Positions 12,301-21,007 of a DNA stretch of 64,000 nucleotides are shown here, piece by piece. The number at the start of each line of letters is the position of its first letter. The stretch's first letter is position 1. The stretch comes from Clytia hemisphaerica (lineage: Eukaryota > Cnidaria > Hydrozoa > Leptothecata > Clytiidae), in the NCBI GenBank assembly GCA_902728285.1, contig CACVBU010000955.1, forward strand, positions 518,217-582,216. Direction: 5' to 3'. Below the pieces are notes generated by a model, which worked only from the letters and a program-made list of their open reading frames with translations, had not been told where the DNA came from and did not search any database. Both the position numbers and the translations under genes were made by a program.

Positions 12301-15300
12301 AGCCAAGAAAATTCGGAATCGCGCCATCACGCTTGAAAAAAACCCCCGGTCACGCCATCACGCAAATCGCTGGGGAGGCCTCTCTTTGAAGAAAATTCAG
12401 TTTCAAAGCGAGTGGATGTTTCTATCAGAGGCTATAAGGTGAAGAAGACGTCGTTCCAAAAGGAACGATTTTTTGGGATTTTTTTTGGACCCACGGGTTT
12501 TTTTTTTGGACCCACGGGTTATTTTTTTGGACCCACGGGTTTATTTTTCGGACCCACGAGTTTTTTTTTGGACCCACGGGTTTTTTTTCGGACCCACGGG
12601 TTTTTTTTTGGACCCACGGGTTTTTTTTTGGACCCACGGGTTTTTTTTCTGGACCCACGGGTTTTTTTTTCGGACCCACGGGTTTTTTTTTTTTGGATCC
12701 ACGGGTTTTTTTTTCGGACCCACGGGTTTTTTCTTTGGACCCACGGGTTTTTTTTTGGACCCACGGGTTTTTTTCTTGGACCCGCACGGGGGCACGAACC
12801 CACGAGGGCACGGGACCCACGGGACCCACGAGGGCACGGGACCCACGTAAATAATCACACTCCGCAAAATTTAATGCACACAGAATTTCAAAATGAGATT
12901 TTCAAGTACACTCTAAAAAGGCTTTGTTGCCGTTTTTAGGGGCCACTTTCAGCAATCTTTTGGCAATTGACAACATTAAATTCAGAACGTTTCGATATTT
13001 TTTAGCTCGCAAAATTAAACCTCTCGAAAATTATTCCAAATAAATTATTTTTATTGCCTCAGAATTCCAAATTGTAATTGATACTTTTTAAACCGGTATA
13101 AATAATTGTTTCCAACAAATTGCGTAAAACTTACTATTCTAAGAGATTTTCTCGACTTTTTGAATAAAAACGGTGCTGAGTGAAAGTTCTTTGTTTTTTA
13201 TACAGAGAGACTAACGTGTTTGAGCACATGGTGGTGATGTTGGAGAAATACAGCAATCATTTGGAGAAAGTTGTTGAAGATCGAACAAAACAACTTATTG
13301 TGGAAAAAAAGAAAACTGATGACCTGGTACATCGTATGTTGCCAAAGTAAGTAGAGTTGGAAAGATGTTTAAGAGTATTTTAGAGTAGTGTATCTTATTG
13401 TGGTTTTATACTTTCTACAAATAATAATGTTGCAAAAATTACTGAAGCATTTTAAAGTTTCCTACCCATATTTTGTCCATATCATTTACTTACACAGCTT
13501 TTTTAAACAAAAAAAGAACAACCTGCTCCTAACGCGGTATTGTTTAGGGACGGTTCTTGTTTTCTTAGGGGTGAAAATTAAATACAAGTCTTTTCTTCTT
13601 ATTCACCCTTTAGGTTTATAGCAGACCAATTAAAGAACAATGGATCTGTAGAAGCTGAATGGTATGACGAAGTTACGGTCTATTTCAGCGACGTGGTCGG
13701 TTTCACCACAATCTCTGGAAAATCCACACCAATGCAGGTATATGTTTTTTTATAAGCATATCCAGGCTAAGATATGGCAAAAATTTCAGCATATATGCAT
13801 TATCTTCAGCCTAAACTTTCTGATTTTGGCTGTTTTGGCTGGGACTTTACGGATTTTAGGAATTTCCCTAAAATTCTGTTTAGAATATAAGCATCCTTCG
13901 AGTATTTTTAAGCCTTGTCACCCTATCGATCTAAGCATCTCTGAGCCTAAGAAGTGAATCTAGTGAATTGATGATTTCTTTCCTTGAGCTAGGACTGTAC
14001 AGATTATATCAAGGGCACTGCTAAGGCTAGACTCTAGATGTGAGATAGAAAGCTAGATTGTATTCTAATTTATAATATTCAATTATCTTAATTTACAATT
14101 TTCCATATCTTTCTATTTTTGAGGTTGTTGATTTCTTGAACGACTTGTACACACTTTTCGATAACGTCATTTCAACGTACGACGCGTACAAGGTGGAAAC
14201 CATCGGAGATGCTTACATGGTCGTGTCTGGTTTACCTGTTCGCAATGGTCATCTTCACGCGGCACAGATCGCGGATCTTTCTCTTCACTTATTGAGAGCT
14301 GTCGATGAGGAATTTGTGATAAGACATCAACCTCAGAATAAATTGAGAATACGAATCGGTTTACATTCAGGTAAGGAATTTGCCTTTGTGAAAGAAATTA
14401 GCTTGTTTGCGAAACTTCGATCTACTACAGGAAAGTTTCAGTTCTTAATTAGGGAAAAAGGAGATCCAAAAGCTCGAAAATGTTTGAACAAGGCCGATAA
14501 GCTACTAAACTCCACCCGGATCGAAAATACCATTCTCGTTCTAACTTTAGATTCTGAAAAACGTTGAAATGCCTAAAATTCTCAATATATTTTAGCATTG
14601 CTTGTAGAAAATACACAATGTTCCGAAATAATTCACATTTAGTGACCAAGTTACTAAAATCCTTCTTTTGGTATCAATAGAGAAACACCTTCTGCGTTTT
14701 TTTACTCAACAGGAGCAGTAGCAGCAGGAGTGGTTGGGTTAACAATGCCAAGATATTGTTTGTTTGGCGATACAGTAAACGTCGCTTCACGTATGGAATC
14801 TAATGGAATTGGTAAGTGAGAGCTTTTTTCAGCAAACTGTCTTTGTTGAGCATACACATGATTTCAGCCCTCTCTCCCCCAAGAATTTTAAAGGGGACCA
14901 GGGACTAATATCGTTTGTTGGGGGCTAAAATTTTTAGTTTCATTCCGTTGATGAGGCACAGATATATGAAATAAAACAATAAAGCTATCGTTTTCTCAGT
15001 CTATCTAACAAATCCTGCATTACTAAAAAAAGACAAAAAGAACTACAAATTTCATAATGAACGACAAAAAAGAACGACAAATTTCATATTTTGCCGTCCA
15101 CAACCCAGACCGAAAGTGACTTTACCACCCCTACGGATTCATTCCTGTTTGTTTATCACGGGAATTAACTACATGTGGTTCAAAAGAACGACAAATTACA
15201 CATGCGTGTTATTAATGCAGGAATTGCAAGACGAACCTACTGTTATACATGTTTAAAAGTGTAATCCTTTCAACGATTCATTAGAAAAATGATTCTATCT

Positions 15301-16927
15301 AGCCTATTAGCTGAAAATGATTTCGACAAGCATATCGAAGCTTCTTACATATAGTGCCCCGTGTGTGCAGAGAGAATAAAATGCACTTGCAGATAGTCTT
15401 TAAACATCTTTTCTGTCGTTTCAGCATTGAGAATTCACATCAGCCAACAGACGAAAGATTTACTGGAAAGCCATAATGATAATTATCACATCGAGCCGCG
15501 TGATCAAAAAGTCGAACTCAAGGTAAAGCTACCTTCGTTTTTAATTTTTTAACAAGTGTTCTTATATCTGTATTCAACACAACTTGCTGCTCTAAAAAGA
15601 TGCGGTGAATTTGAATATCTAACCTGATCCAGCAAAAACAATCAAATACTACGTTGCCTTTTACTAAAAAAAAAAAGAAAGTGACTGTTTATGTTTACGA
15701 TTGACATAGAGTGCCCCCCCCCCCAGAATAGTGTTTCTTATTTCGTTCCTTGAGTTTGTTTGTTTAATTTCGTTCCATTTTTAGCCGGGATCTGGGAGTC
15801 TGGATTGAGGATGGGAATTTAAGGGTTAGGTGGGACCTGAATTTTTAGGTGGGACCCAGAACCTCCTTGCACACTATGAATTAACGTTTCTTGGTGCGTC
15901 TGCTTTGCTTTACCATAGAAATGAAAAGATCACTTCTATTGAAAATTCTATTGTAAAAACGTTGATTAGGTCATAAAATGAAAGTCCAGAAAAGACGGCT
16001 CGCCATACAAATCGGACGGTTTCTACATGATTTGACGATAAAAATTAAAATTTGTTTTTCCTTTTTTGCCGACTACTACGTAGTCCAATTTTTAAGAAAA
16101 AGGAACAATATTTTTACCAATGTATAGCAAAAGAAATTCTTAACGTAATGATATTAAATTGGTTCTTATAAAACTGTCAGAAGTCGAGTAAAATCAAGAT
16201 GAAGTTATAATTTTCTCGAGCTCTAGCTTTCGATATTATGGTGCGGTCATGATGCGGTTATATCAGTAGAATCGCTAGGAAATTCTGAGCAAGAAGATAT
16301 AGGTACCCTTTCGTATAGGAGAGGTGTACCCAAAATATAAGCCCTAAAAGTTTGCGCATAATCAGGCTTGAAAGTTTGTCACAACACGCTAATTATGCAG
16401 ATTTTTTATAGCGACAACAAAAGAAACCTATTTACTCGACATAAACTCCCTTAAGGGCGAAATGAAAAGAAAAGAAAGAGAAGAGAAAGGTAAATTTCCC
16501 TCTAATAATTGAACGGATAAAAGCCCGATTAAAATCAAAGAGGGTTCTGTCCTGTTTCTGCGGCTTCTTCTTCAAGCGAAATAAACTTTTGTTTCCTCAA
16601 GTAAAATGCAATGTTCCGCGTAAAAAAAAAGTTGTAATGTGACAGTGGTATGTTATAAAGCCAAGGATGGGGGGGGGGTAGAGCTTGAAAATTATTTAGT
16701 AGATAATAATAATAATTGCATAATTTTTATTTGGTTTGTTTCTTTTTCAGAATGTTGGAATTGTACAAACGTATTGGTTAAACGAGAAGAAAGACGAGCA
16801 ATCAACAAACAATAGTAACTCCAGTGTACGTTCGAATAAGATCCTCTTACAACCTTTGGAAGAAGTTCCCAAAAAGAAGAAAAGTTTTACCAATTTCTTG
16901 AAGAGAAACAGTGTTGCAGTCGCATAG
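358..16927 (+). CDS. Receptor guanylate cyclase (natriuretic-peptide-receptor type), 5' partial
   Basis: Single-pass membrane receptor that makes cGMP from GTP. Exons: 358-758, 1890-2025, 2305-2406, 3265-3444, 5404-5482, 6596-6722, 7566-7610, 7883-7960, 8673-8780, 9288-9359, 9596-9764, 10379-10528, 10859-11060, 13206-13346, 13614-13737, 14124-14370, 14713-14811, 15425-15522, 16751-16927 (stop TAG). All junctions are GT-AG and phases match throughout, giving about 911 residues; roughly 150 N-terminal residues lie outside the window. Order: ANF-receptor ligand domain (first four exons, with PKCGF cysteine motif near 3390), one transmembrane helix (exon 5404-5482), kinase homology domain, coiled-coil dimerisation linker (13206-13346), class III cyclase. 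The kinase part keeps the VACK lysine and DFG but has HGRLKSCN instead of HRDLKxxN, so it should be a pseudokinase, as in this family. The cyclase keeps FSDVVGF and IGDAY metal aspartates, the guanine-selecting KVETIG glutamate and RYCLFGD cysteine, so it should be active. Introns hold many transposons. The exact ligand and subtype cannot be told. Confidence 0.93.
891..1422. mobile_element. pogo/Tigger-like MITE, 532 bp
   Basis: Starts CAGTTGTCGCTCTCTAATTC and ends with the inverted equivalent (GAATTAGAGAGCGTCCACTG), flanked on both sides by TA (889-890 and 1423-1424). A CAGT-start terminus with TA target duplication is typical of pogo/Tigger-type Tc1/mariner elements. There is no transposase ORF. 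It lies in a cyclase intron. Confidence 0.75.
1605..1745 (+). mobile_element. Short non-autonomous element, copy 1 (second copy near 25073)
   Basis: Contains GGCGGGCGTTTTCT, then GGAGCAGCGTATGAGAAC, a matching inverted CCTACGCTCTC block and a distal GTTCCAGCGTGCCAGTC. The same blocks recur in reverse orientation at 25073-25260, so this is a dispersed family. Ends are approximate. Confidence 0.55.
2046..2165. mobile_element. MITE with ATTCATGACGTAATG-type ends, copy 1
   Basis: The two ends are inverted copies: ATTCATGAGGTAGTTTTTTA at the left and ATTACGTCATGAAT at the right, with TTCCGTATAAA inside. A second copy with cleaner ends is at 36172-36310. It sits in the intron between cyclase exons 2 and 3, and its AG dinucleotides could be mistaken for a splice acceptor. 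Confidence 0.65.
2857..3100. mobile_element. Foldback MITE with CCCCTTTTCACAGACCC ends, copy 1
   Basis: Left end CCCCCTTTTCACAGACCCAC and right end CCGGGTCTGTGAGAAGGGG are inverted copies. The related element at 5505-6058 has the same ends and shared interior (a TTGAAAACAATGGAATT block occurs in both), but carries an expanded minisatellite. Confidence 0.7.
3573..4594. mobile_element. Long foldback element, arms of ~367 bp
   Basis: The left arm 3573-3939 (starting TAAAGTCTGTCCAGATATAA) is repeated almost perfectly in inverse orientation at 4228-4594 (ending CTGGACAGACTTTA). The unrelated spacer 3940-4227 contains no plausible gene. In RNA the arms would form a very long hairpin inside a cyclase intron. 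No transposase is present. Confidence 0.9.
4891..5242. mobile_element. pogo/Tigger-like MITE, 352 bp
   Basis: Left end AAGTTGACACTCTCTTATTC, right end GAATTAGAGAGTGTCAACTG, flanked by TA at 4889-4890 and 5243-5244. Same terminal consensus as the elements at 891 and 41641. Confidence 0.75.
5505..6058. mobile_element. Foldback MITE copy 2 with internal minisatellite
   Basis: Ends CCCCTTCTCACTGACCCACT and ACCGGGTCTGTGAAAAAGGG match the element at 2857-3100. Between 5644 and 5866 an irregular minisatellite has the core CCCCCTGGATATCC repeated about seven times at 20-40 bp spacing. ORFs crossing it are not genes. Confidence 0.7.
6150..6362. mobile_element. Degenerate pogo-like fragment (CTCTTTAACTC class)
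   Basis: Repeated CTCTTTAACTC/CTTAACTCGAAC motifs, ending in GTTATTGAGACTCCCCCACTGTA, resemble the TCTCCATAACTCGAAC subfamily at 27580 and 44415. No clean left end is visible. The flanks, 6059-6149 and 6363-6595, are A/T-rich intron with nothing recognisable. Confidence 0.45.
8058..8290. mobile_element. Old hAT-like MITE copy
   Basis: The right half (TAGTGCTATCATTAGGGCAC, then ACCACTTTTCTAAAGACTCT) resembles the interior and right end of the well-defined element at 35180-35464, and the left half has the mirrored GATCGGAGATTTTTT block. Too diverged to define ends or target duplication. Confidence 0.45.
9457..9482. repeat. (TTCG)n microsatellite
   Basis: About 6.5 perfect TTCG units, followed by a looser ATTCATTCAATC-type stretch to 9595 that also forms the pyrimidine tract of the next exon's acceptor. 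Confidence 0.9.
10213..10250 (+). pseudogene. Decayed partial copy of a cyclase kinase-domain exon
   Basis: The sequence from TTTAGTTCTCCTTTAGAC through CACCAGAACTTCTATGAA mirrors the start of the real exon at 10379, including its acceptor (TTCAGGTCTCCTTTGGACAG, then CACCAGAACTTCTACGAA), but runs into TAA and TGG became TAG. It lies about 165 bp upstream of the intact exon and looks like a local duplication of the exon start. Confidence 0.65.
11650..11895. repeat. Second inverted repeat nested between the minisatellite arms
   Basis: GCGAGATTATGTATC followed by TCTACGGCTACGG is mirrored by CCGTAGAATATCTCCGATAC and ATAATCTCGC; closer in, GTACGGCATTATGTCGAC and CAGTACGGG mirror CCCGTACAGAGCAAAGTAGA and GACATGTCG around a TGTTTTGGTGTTTTT loop. 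This gives a compact, G+C-richer hairpin unlike its surroundings. Confidence 0.65.
12126..12372. repeat. Irregular ATCACGC-rich repeat
   Basis: ATCACG/TCACGC recurs more than ten times at irregular 10-30 bp spacing, between the inner hairpin and the right minisatellite arm. No ORF or known motif explains it. Confidence 0.6.
15523..16750. other. Cyclase intron with nothing recognisable
   Basis: A 1.2-kb intron between the last two cyclase exons. It holds a C-tract at 15713-15724, a G-tract at 16669-16677 and generally A/T-rich sequence. I see no ORF with coding character and no clear inverted repeat. The 14812-15424 intron is equally unremarkable. Confidence 0.6.
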
Positions 16928-18807
16928 AAAGTTCACGCAAATGAAAACTGGCAGAGTAGTCACGCCCTTCGTGAGACAATTCATGATTGGCCATAAGTAC
17001 CGTCGTTTTGTACAATATTACCATTTCCGCACTAAGATTCCTTTACCCTTTGCTGTATAACTACGCACTGATTTCAGTTCGGGCATTCCGATATAGACTC
17101 GCTGGACTCCCGAACCACTGGAAGTTCAGCATGGGTAATTTATCTCTTTTGTAAAAATTTAGTGAGCTCTCATCCACATTTGAAAAAAACTAATCTCTTA
17201 AATATCTTTCGTGGTTGTGAACCTTAAAAGAGGCGATTTGGTATTTCATGAGATTTAATTAAAGGATGTAGTGAATCTGGTTCTCTTTCGGACCAGATTA
17301 TTACCCGGGGTACCTAAGTCACTCCCTAATGGTCGCATCAGGTTCCGCCCCTTAACGTAATTGTTTTTTAGGTTTTTTCAAAGCATTTTGATATAGAAAA
17401 TGGGATAGGGCCCCACTTGCTGTAGATCGCTTCCTTTTGTCGATTTACACCATTGGTGAAAATTTAAAATCAAAAGCTGTCTCCTACTTAAAGTTATTCA
17501 AGATTATTTTCTTTTTATGACGTCATCAAAATGGGGCAAAAATGAGGTTTCTTGAAATTTTCAATTAAGGAGCAAGTGGGACCATATCATATGCCCCATC
17601 TCATTTTCTATATCGAAAGGCTTCGAAAGAACCTAAAAACATTTACGTTAATGCGTGGAGCCTCATGCGGCCATTGGGGAGTGCCTTAGGTACCCCGATT
17701 ATCGCAGAAGGTTTGTAACATATGGAAATAAATATGATTTTTCTGTAAAAATTATATTTTACTATTTCACTTTGTATATTTTTATCAATATTATTAATAA
17801 GCCTACAACCTTACATTTAAAATGAAAATAAAAAAGCGTAATATATTTTCAACGAAATGATTTTACTTAGCTTAAAGACATTAAATCCAACTAGTTTTAC
17901 AATATTTTGAGAACACTCAAAATTTTTGAACCTTTTGGATGTTCTTAACTTTTTTAATTTTAAGCGTAAAAGTATTCTTAACATGTTCTTATATTCACCA
18001 TTTTGTGACTACTTTTGTCCAATTTTCTAAGAAAAATTGGGTTTTTAAGAGTCTGCAAAGCGTTAAAATGTTCTTAACTTGTTCTTAATATTTTGAACAA
18101 CATCGAAGCCTTGTTCTTATATGGTTTATTCTTATAAAAAACGTGTATGCCTTTAGACACTTTATCAAGATAAATTTACACTTGAAATTTTTATTTTCGG
18201 CTTTAAATTTAAACGGCAATTTCAACATGAGGTATTTTGACTTTTTAATAAACGTTCTCTTACTCTATTTAGTTTTGTTGTTAGGGCGCAGTGAATCGTT
18301 TTCCAAAGAAGAATCTAACATGTTAATGACTTAAATAAATACTAAGAAAGTAATTAACCCTTTAAACTGTTGAAAGGTTACTTTAAATATTACTGGGTGC
18401 AATATTTATTTTCCTCTCTTCTCATATCAAAACCAAGAAGCGAGGTCCTTCCAATCCTCCCCAAACATGAATATGGGCCAATATGACCTTAGGTTAGATA
18501 CCGACAATTTTAAGCCAGAAATTTGATATCTTACACCTTGTTTTTTTAAGTGTTAATGGTGAACATCATCTCAATCCAGTGCTGGAAATTACATTACGAG
18601 AATTGGTTGGGATTTGTTTTCAATATTTCAAATACTTAGCAGTCTAAATAGCATTGAAAAAGTAAAGATTCTACTTGCGAGAGCTCTTCCATAATTTCAG
18701 TGCACCAGGTATATCTTTATATGTCTTCACACAAAGCAAAGATCTTAGAACTTGTCTCAAATTCCAGAGAACCACATTATATCTTTGATAATACTTTCTC
18801 TTTTCAG
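16928..18807. other. Intergenic: cyclase 3' UTR, foldback element and GPCR upstream region
   Basis: After the cyclase stop there is a likely 3' UTR, then the foldback at 17295-17705 and A/T-rich DNA. At 18801-18807 a strong acceptor (TTTCTCTTTTCAG) precedes the GPCR start by 27 bp, suggesting a 5' UTR intron whose upstream exon I cannot place. Small ORFs such as that at 18143-18334 look accidental. Confidence 0.55.
17295..17705. mobile_element. Foldback MITE, ~410 bp
   Basis: The left arm (ACCCGGGGTACCTAAGTCAC, ATGGTCGCATCAGG, TTAACGTAA) is mirrored by the right arm (TTACGTTAATGCGTGGAGCC, GCGGCCATTGGGGAGTG, TTAGGTACCCCG). Inside, GATATAGAAAATGGGAT mirrors CATCTCATTTTCTATATC. Ends are approximate. 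Confidence 0.75.
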
Positions 18808-18833
18808 CCTTTTCAAATGATAAACAACTCAAA

Positions 18834-20765
18834 ATGAAATTCCACTCAATTCACTATCTGACAATCATTTTCTTGGTGAATATATCTTATTGCTCAAACC
18901 AATATTTTCCTCTCTTCGAATTTTACAATGGAACCGACGACCAAAGATATCACGTGACAAGAGACAATCATTTATGTAAAGAACAAATTGGCAAGAAAGT
19001 TGGGCGATGTTGTTCTTGTCTTGATGAATGCATCGAAAACAATAATTGCTGTATTGACAAATTTTGGCATAACCCTGAAATGGGAAGCCTATCAATGACA
19101 GGTTATCTTGGTGCTATTTCAAACTTAACTAAAGTCGACACAAACCATGAATGTAAACCCATTTTTGAGGATAATATATTAGGAAAGATAAGCCCAAATA
19201 TCACTAGTAGAAGATACATGATGGTTGCTAAATGTTTGAGCCCTGTTAAGGACGATACGAGAAAGGATTTTGAGAAATGCAGTGATGAAAACTATGAAAC
19301 TGTTTCGGAATCGATTCCAGTAATGACACAAGATGGTGTTTTATACAGAAGCTCTGCATGTGCCAAATGTAATAGAATGACAGATTTCGAAAAAGTTAAC
19401 GTGACAATCAAATTCAAAAAACCGAGCGAAGAAAGATCCTTTTATGATGGAACATGGAAAAATAACCCTTCAGAAACTATCCTTAAAGATCCAAAATTCA
19501 GAAAATACGAATGTTTTCATCAAAAACCGAAGAATTTATGCAAAAATCCGACATTGTTAAGGCAGTGTATGGCTTACAACTCACTAATGAAAAATGGTTT
19601 TGCAAATTATCACTGCGCCCTTTGTTCTGGTCTGCAAATTACACGACCGATTGTCCCTTTATTAGAATCTTCATGCCCTCCAGACGAAACTAATGGCGGA
19701 AGTGGTGGTGACTTTGAAGTTCTTTCGTGGTCACTGGTGATTGATTTTTCAGGAAAAACTAAACTTTACAAAGGAAAGTTTGAACAGAATACTTTGTGTA
19801 GTGATGGACAGATTTATGACATGTTTGAAAAGAATTGTACTGAAGAAATACAAAAGAAAAACAATAATTATCAGATTGAAGTTGATACATTCCAAAAAGT
19901 GGAACAATACATCTCATTGATCGGTACAAGTCTTAGTATTACTGTATATCTTCTTCTGATCGCCATATATTCGAGATTCAAGGAACTTCAAAATCTACCC
20001 GGTTTGAACGCCTTGGCAATGTTCATCTCTCTCCTCATCACTGATATATTGGCAATTTCCAGAAGACCTGGCAGTGTTACCAGTTGCAAGTATCTTGGAA
20101 TATCGATGCATTACTTTTATTTGGTTTCACAGATGTGGGTCACCACTATTTGTTTGGATCTCGCCAAAACATTCCATTCCTCAGTTACCATGGTAACTAA
20201 TAACAAACGAGAAACTTTCGTGAAATATTGTAAAATTGTTGCAATTTTACCTTCGTTTTTCGTACTCCCTGCAGTCATTTTGAACGAGGCTGGCAATATC
20301 AACGACGTTGGTTATGATAAAATGTGCTGGGTCACACATACCCTCACAAGGGTGTGGTCTGTTATCTCTCCAATGGTTGTCATGCATTTGATATCCATTC
20401 TTGCCTTAGCCAAAACTCTACTCAAAATATACTTAGCTAAGAAAAAAACAAGAAAAACTTTACAGTCCGATCAAGCCAATGCTGACTTAGTGAGAATTGC
20501 TTTAAAGTTGATTATTGGGTTGGGTTTGATTGATATCATTGGCTATGTACAAATACCAGGTAAAGAATTGATGACAGTGAATTTGATTTTTTCATTTCTG
20601 TTTGTCTTGGTGAGAAGCTTAAAGGGAATTTTCGTTTGCATTTTGTATCTATGCAACAAGAAAGTCTGGAGGCTTTTTAAAGGTGGAACAAAAGATCGAA
20701 ACACAGCTTCTAACATTTCAACTTGCCGAAGTATCACTTTGAGAAGGAATGAAGATAATGTGTGA
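18834..20765 (+). CDS. Methuselah/secretin-like seven-transmembrane receptor, intronless CDS
   Basis: A 643-residue protein in one exon. Residues 1-20 form a signal peptide (MKFHSIHYLTIIFLVNISYC). The ectodomain to about residue 350 is cysteine-rich with N-glycosylation sites; residues 48-80 (CKEQ...GRCCSC, CIENNNCCIDKFW) have the double-CC spacing of a somatomedin-B-like module, an inference from spacing only. Seven hydrophobic helices follow from about 357 to 615, with the class-B-like features of a conserved loop cysteine (SCKYLG), CW in extracellular loop 2 (KMCWVTH) and a VRSLKGIFVCILY helix 7. The tail is short, basic and Ser/Thr-rich. Family B GPCRs of this kind couple to G proteins at the plasma membrane; the ligand is unknown. 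The start is chosen because it directly opens the signal peptide and follows a splice acceptor. AATAAA at 20779-20784 is a likely polyadenylation signal. Confidence 0.85.
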   Translation: MKFHSIHYLTIIFLVNISYCSNQYFPLFEFYNGTDDQRYHVTRDNHLCKEQIGKKVGRCCSCLDECIENNNCCIDKFWHNPEMGSLSMTGYLGAISNLTKVDTNHECKPIFEDNILGKISPNITSRRYMMVAKCLSPVKDDTRKDFEKCSDENYETVSESIPVMTQDGVLYRSSACAKCNRMTDFEKVNVTIKFKKPSEERSFYDGTWKNNPSETILKDPKFRKYECFHQKPKNLCKNPTLLRQCMAYNSLMKNGFANYHCALCSGLQITRPIVPLLESSCPPDETNGGSGGDFEVLSWSLVIDFSGKTKLYKGKFEQNTLCSDGQIYDMFEKNCTEEIQKKNNNYQIEVDTFQKVEQYISLIGTSLSITVYLLLIAIYSRFKELQNLPGLNALAMFISLLITDILAISRRPGSVTSCKYLGISMHYFYLVSQMWVTTICLDLAKTFHSSVTMVTNNKRETFVKYCKIVAILPSFFVLPAVILNEAGNINDVGYDKMCWVTHTLTRVWSVISPMVVMHLISILALAKTLLKIYLAKKKTRKTLQSDQANADLVRIALKLIIGLGLIDIIGYVQIPGKELMTVNLIFSFLFVLVRSLKGIFVCILYLCNKKVWRLFKGGTKDRNTASNISTCRSITLRRNEDNV

Positions 20766-20778
20766 AGCAGAATCAAAA

Positions 20779-20784
20779 AATAAA
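20779..20784 (+). terminator. Likely polyadenylation signal of the GPCR gene
   Basis: AATAAA lies 14 bases after the stop codon, very close for a 3' UTR but the first canonical hexamer. The 240 bp between it and the converging gene's stop hold nothing else. Confidence 0.45.
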
Positions 20785-21007
20785 CTCTCCAAGTCCAAGG
20801 AAGAGTGACGGAACTGGTAGGAGTTTTCGACATTATATAAATTTACGGTGTGTAATAGTTCCTCCATAGGAAGAAATGTGTTATCTTTCAGACAAAAAAT
20901 TAACAAAAAGTTAAAGATCTATTGCATTATACAAGCGAAATTAGTCAGCTAAAATTGAATATAAGTTTACTGTTGAGGTTATAAAAACCCTTGGTGTAAA
21001 ACGTGTC

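Larger units (their letters stand above)
11181..12862. mobile_element. Foldback element whose arms are (A)n-CCCGTGGGTCC minisatellites
   Basis: The left arm, 11181-11539, begins GAGTGTGATTATTTACGTGG and becomes about 15 units of CCCGTGGGTCC separated by A-runs of 5-18 bp. The right arm, 12475-12862, is its inverse (GGACCCACGGG with T-runs) and ends in CCACGTAAATAATCACACTC. Long ORFs in all frames of the arms are an artefact of the repeat. The element fills much of the cyclase intron 11061-13205. The rest of that intron, 12863-13205, shows nothing recognisable apart from the splice acceptor. Confidence 0.9.

Noticed and set aside
11164-12939. Several overlapping 100-230-residue ORFs on both strands rich in FFGPTG or KKPVGPK
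   Set aside because: They exist in all frames because an 18-24-bp repeat lacks stops; they are low complexity, sit in a cyclase intron and have no coding support.
18143-18334. Small ORF with a hydrophobic stretch
   Set aside because: Arises from T-rich intergenic DNA; no acceptable context or homologue.
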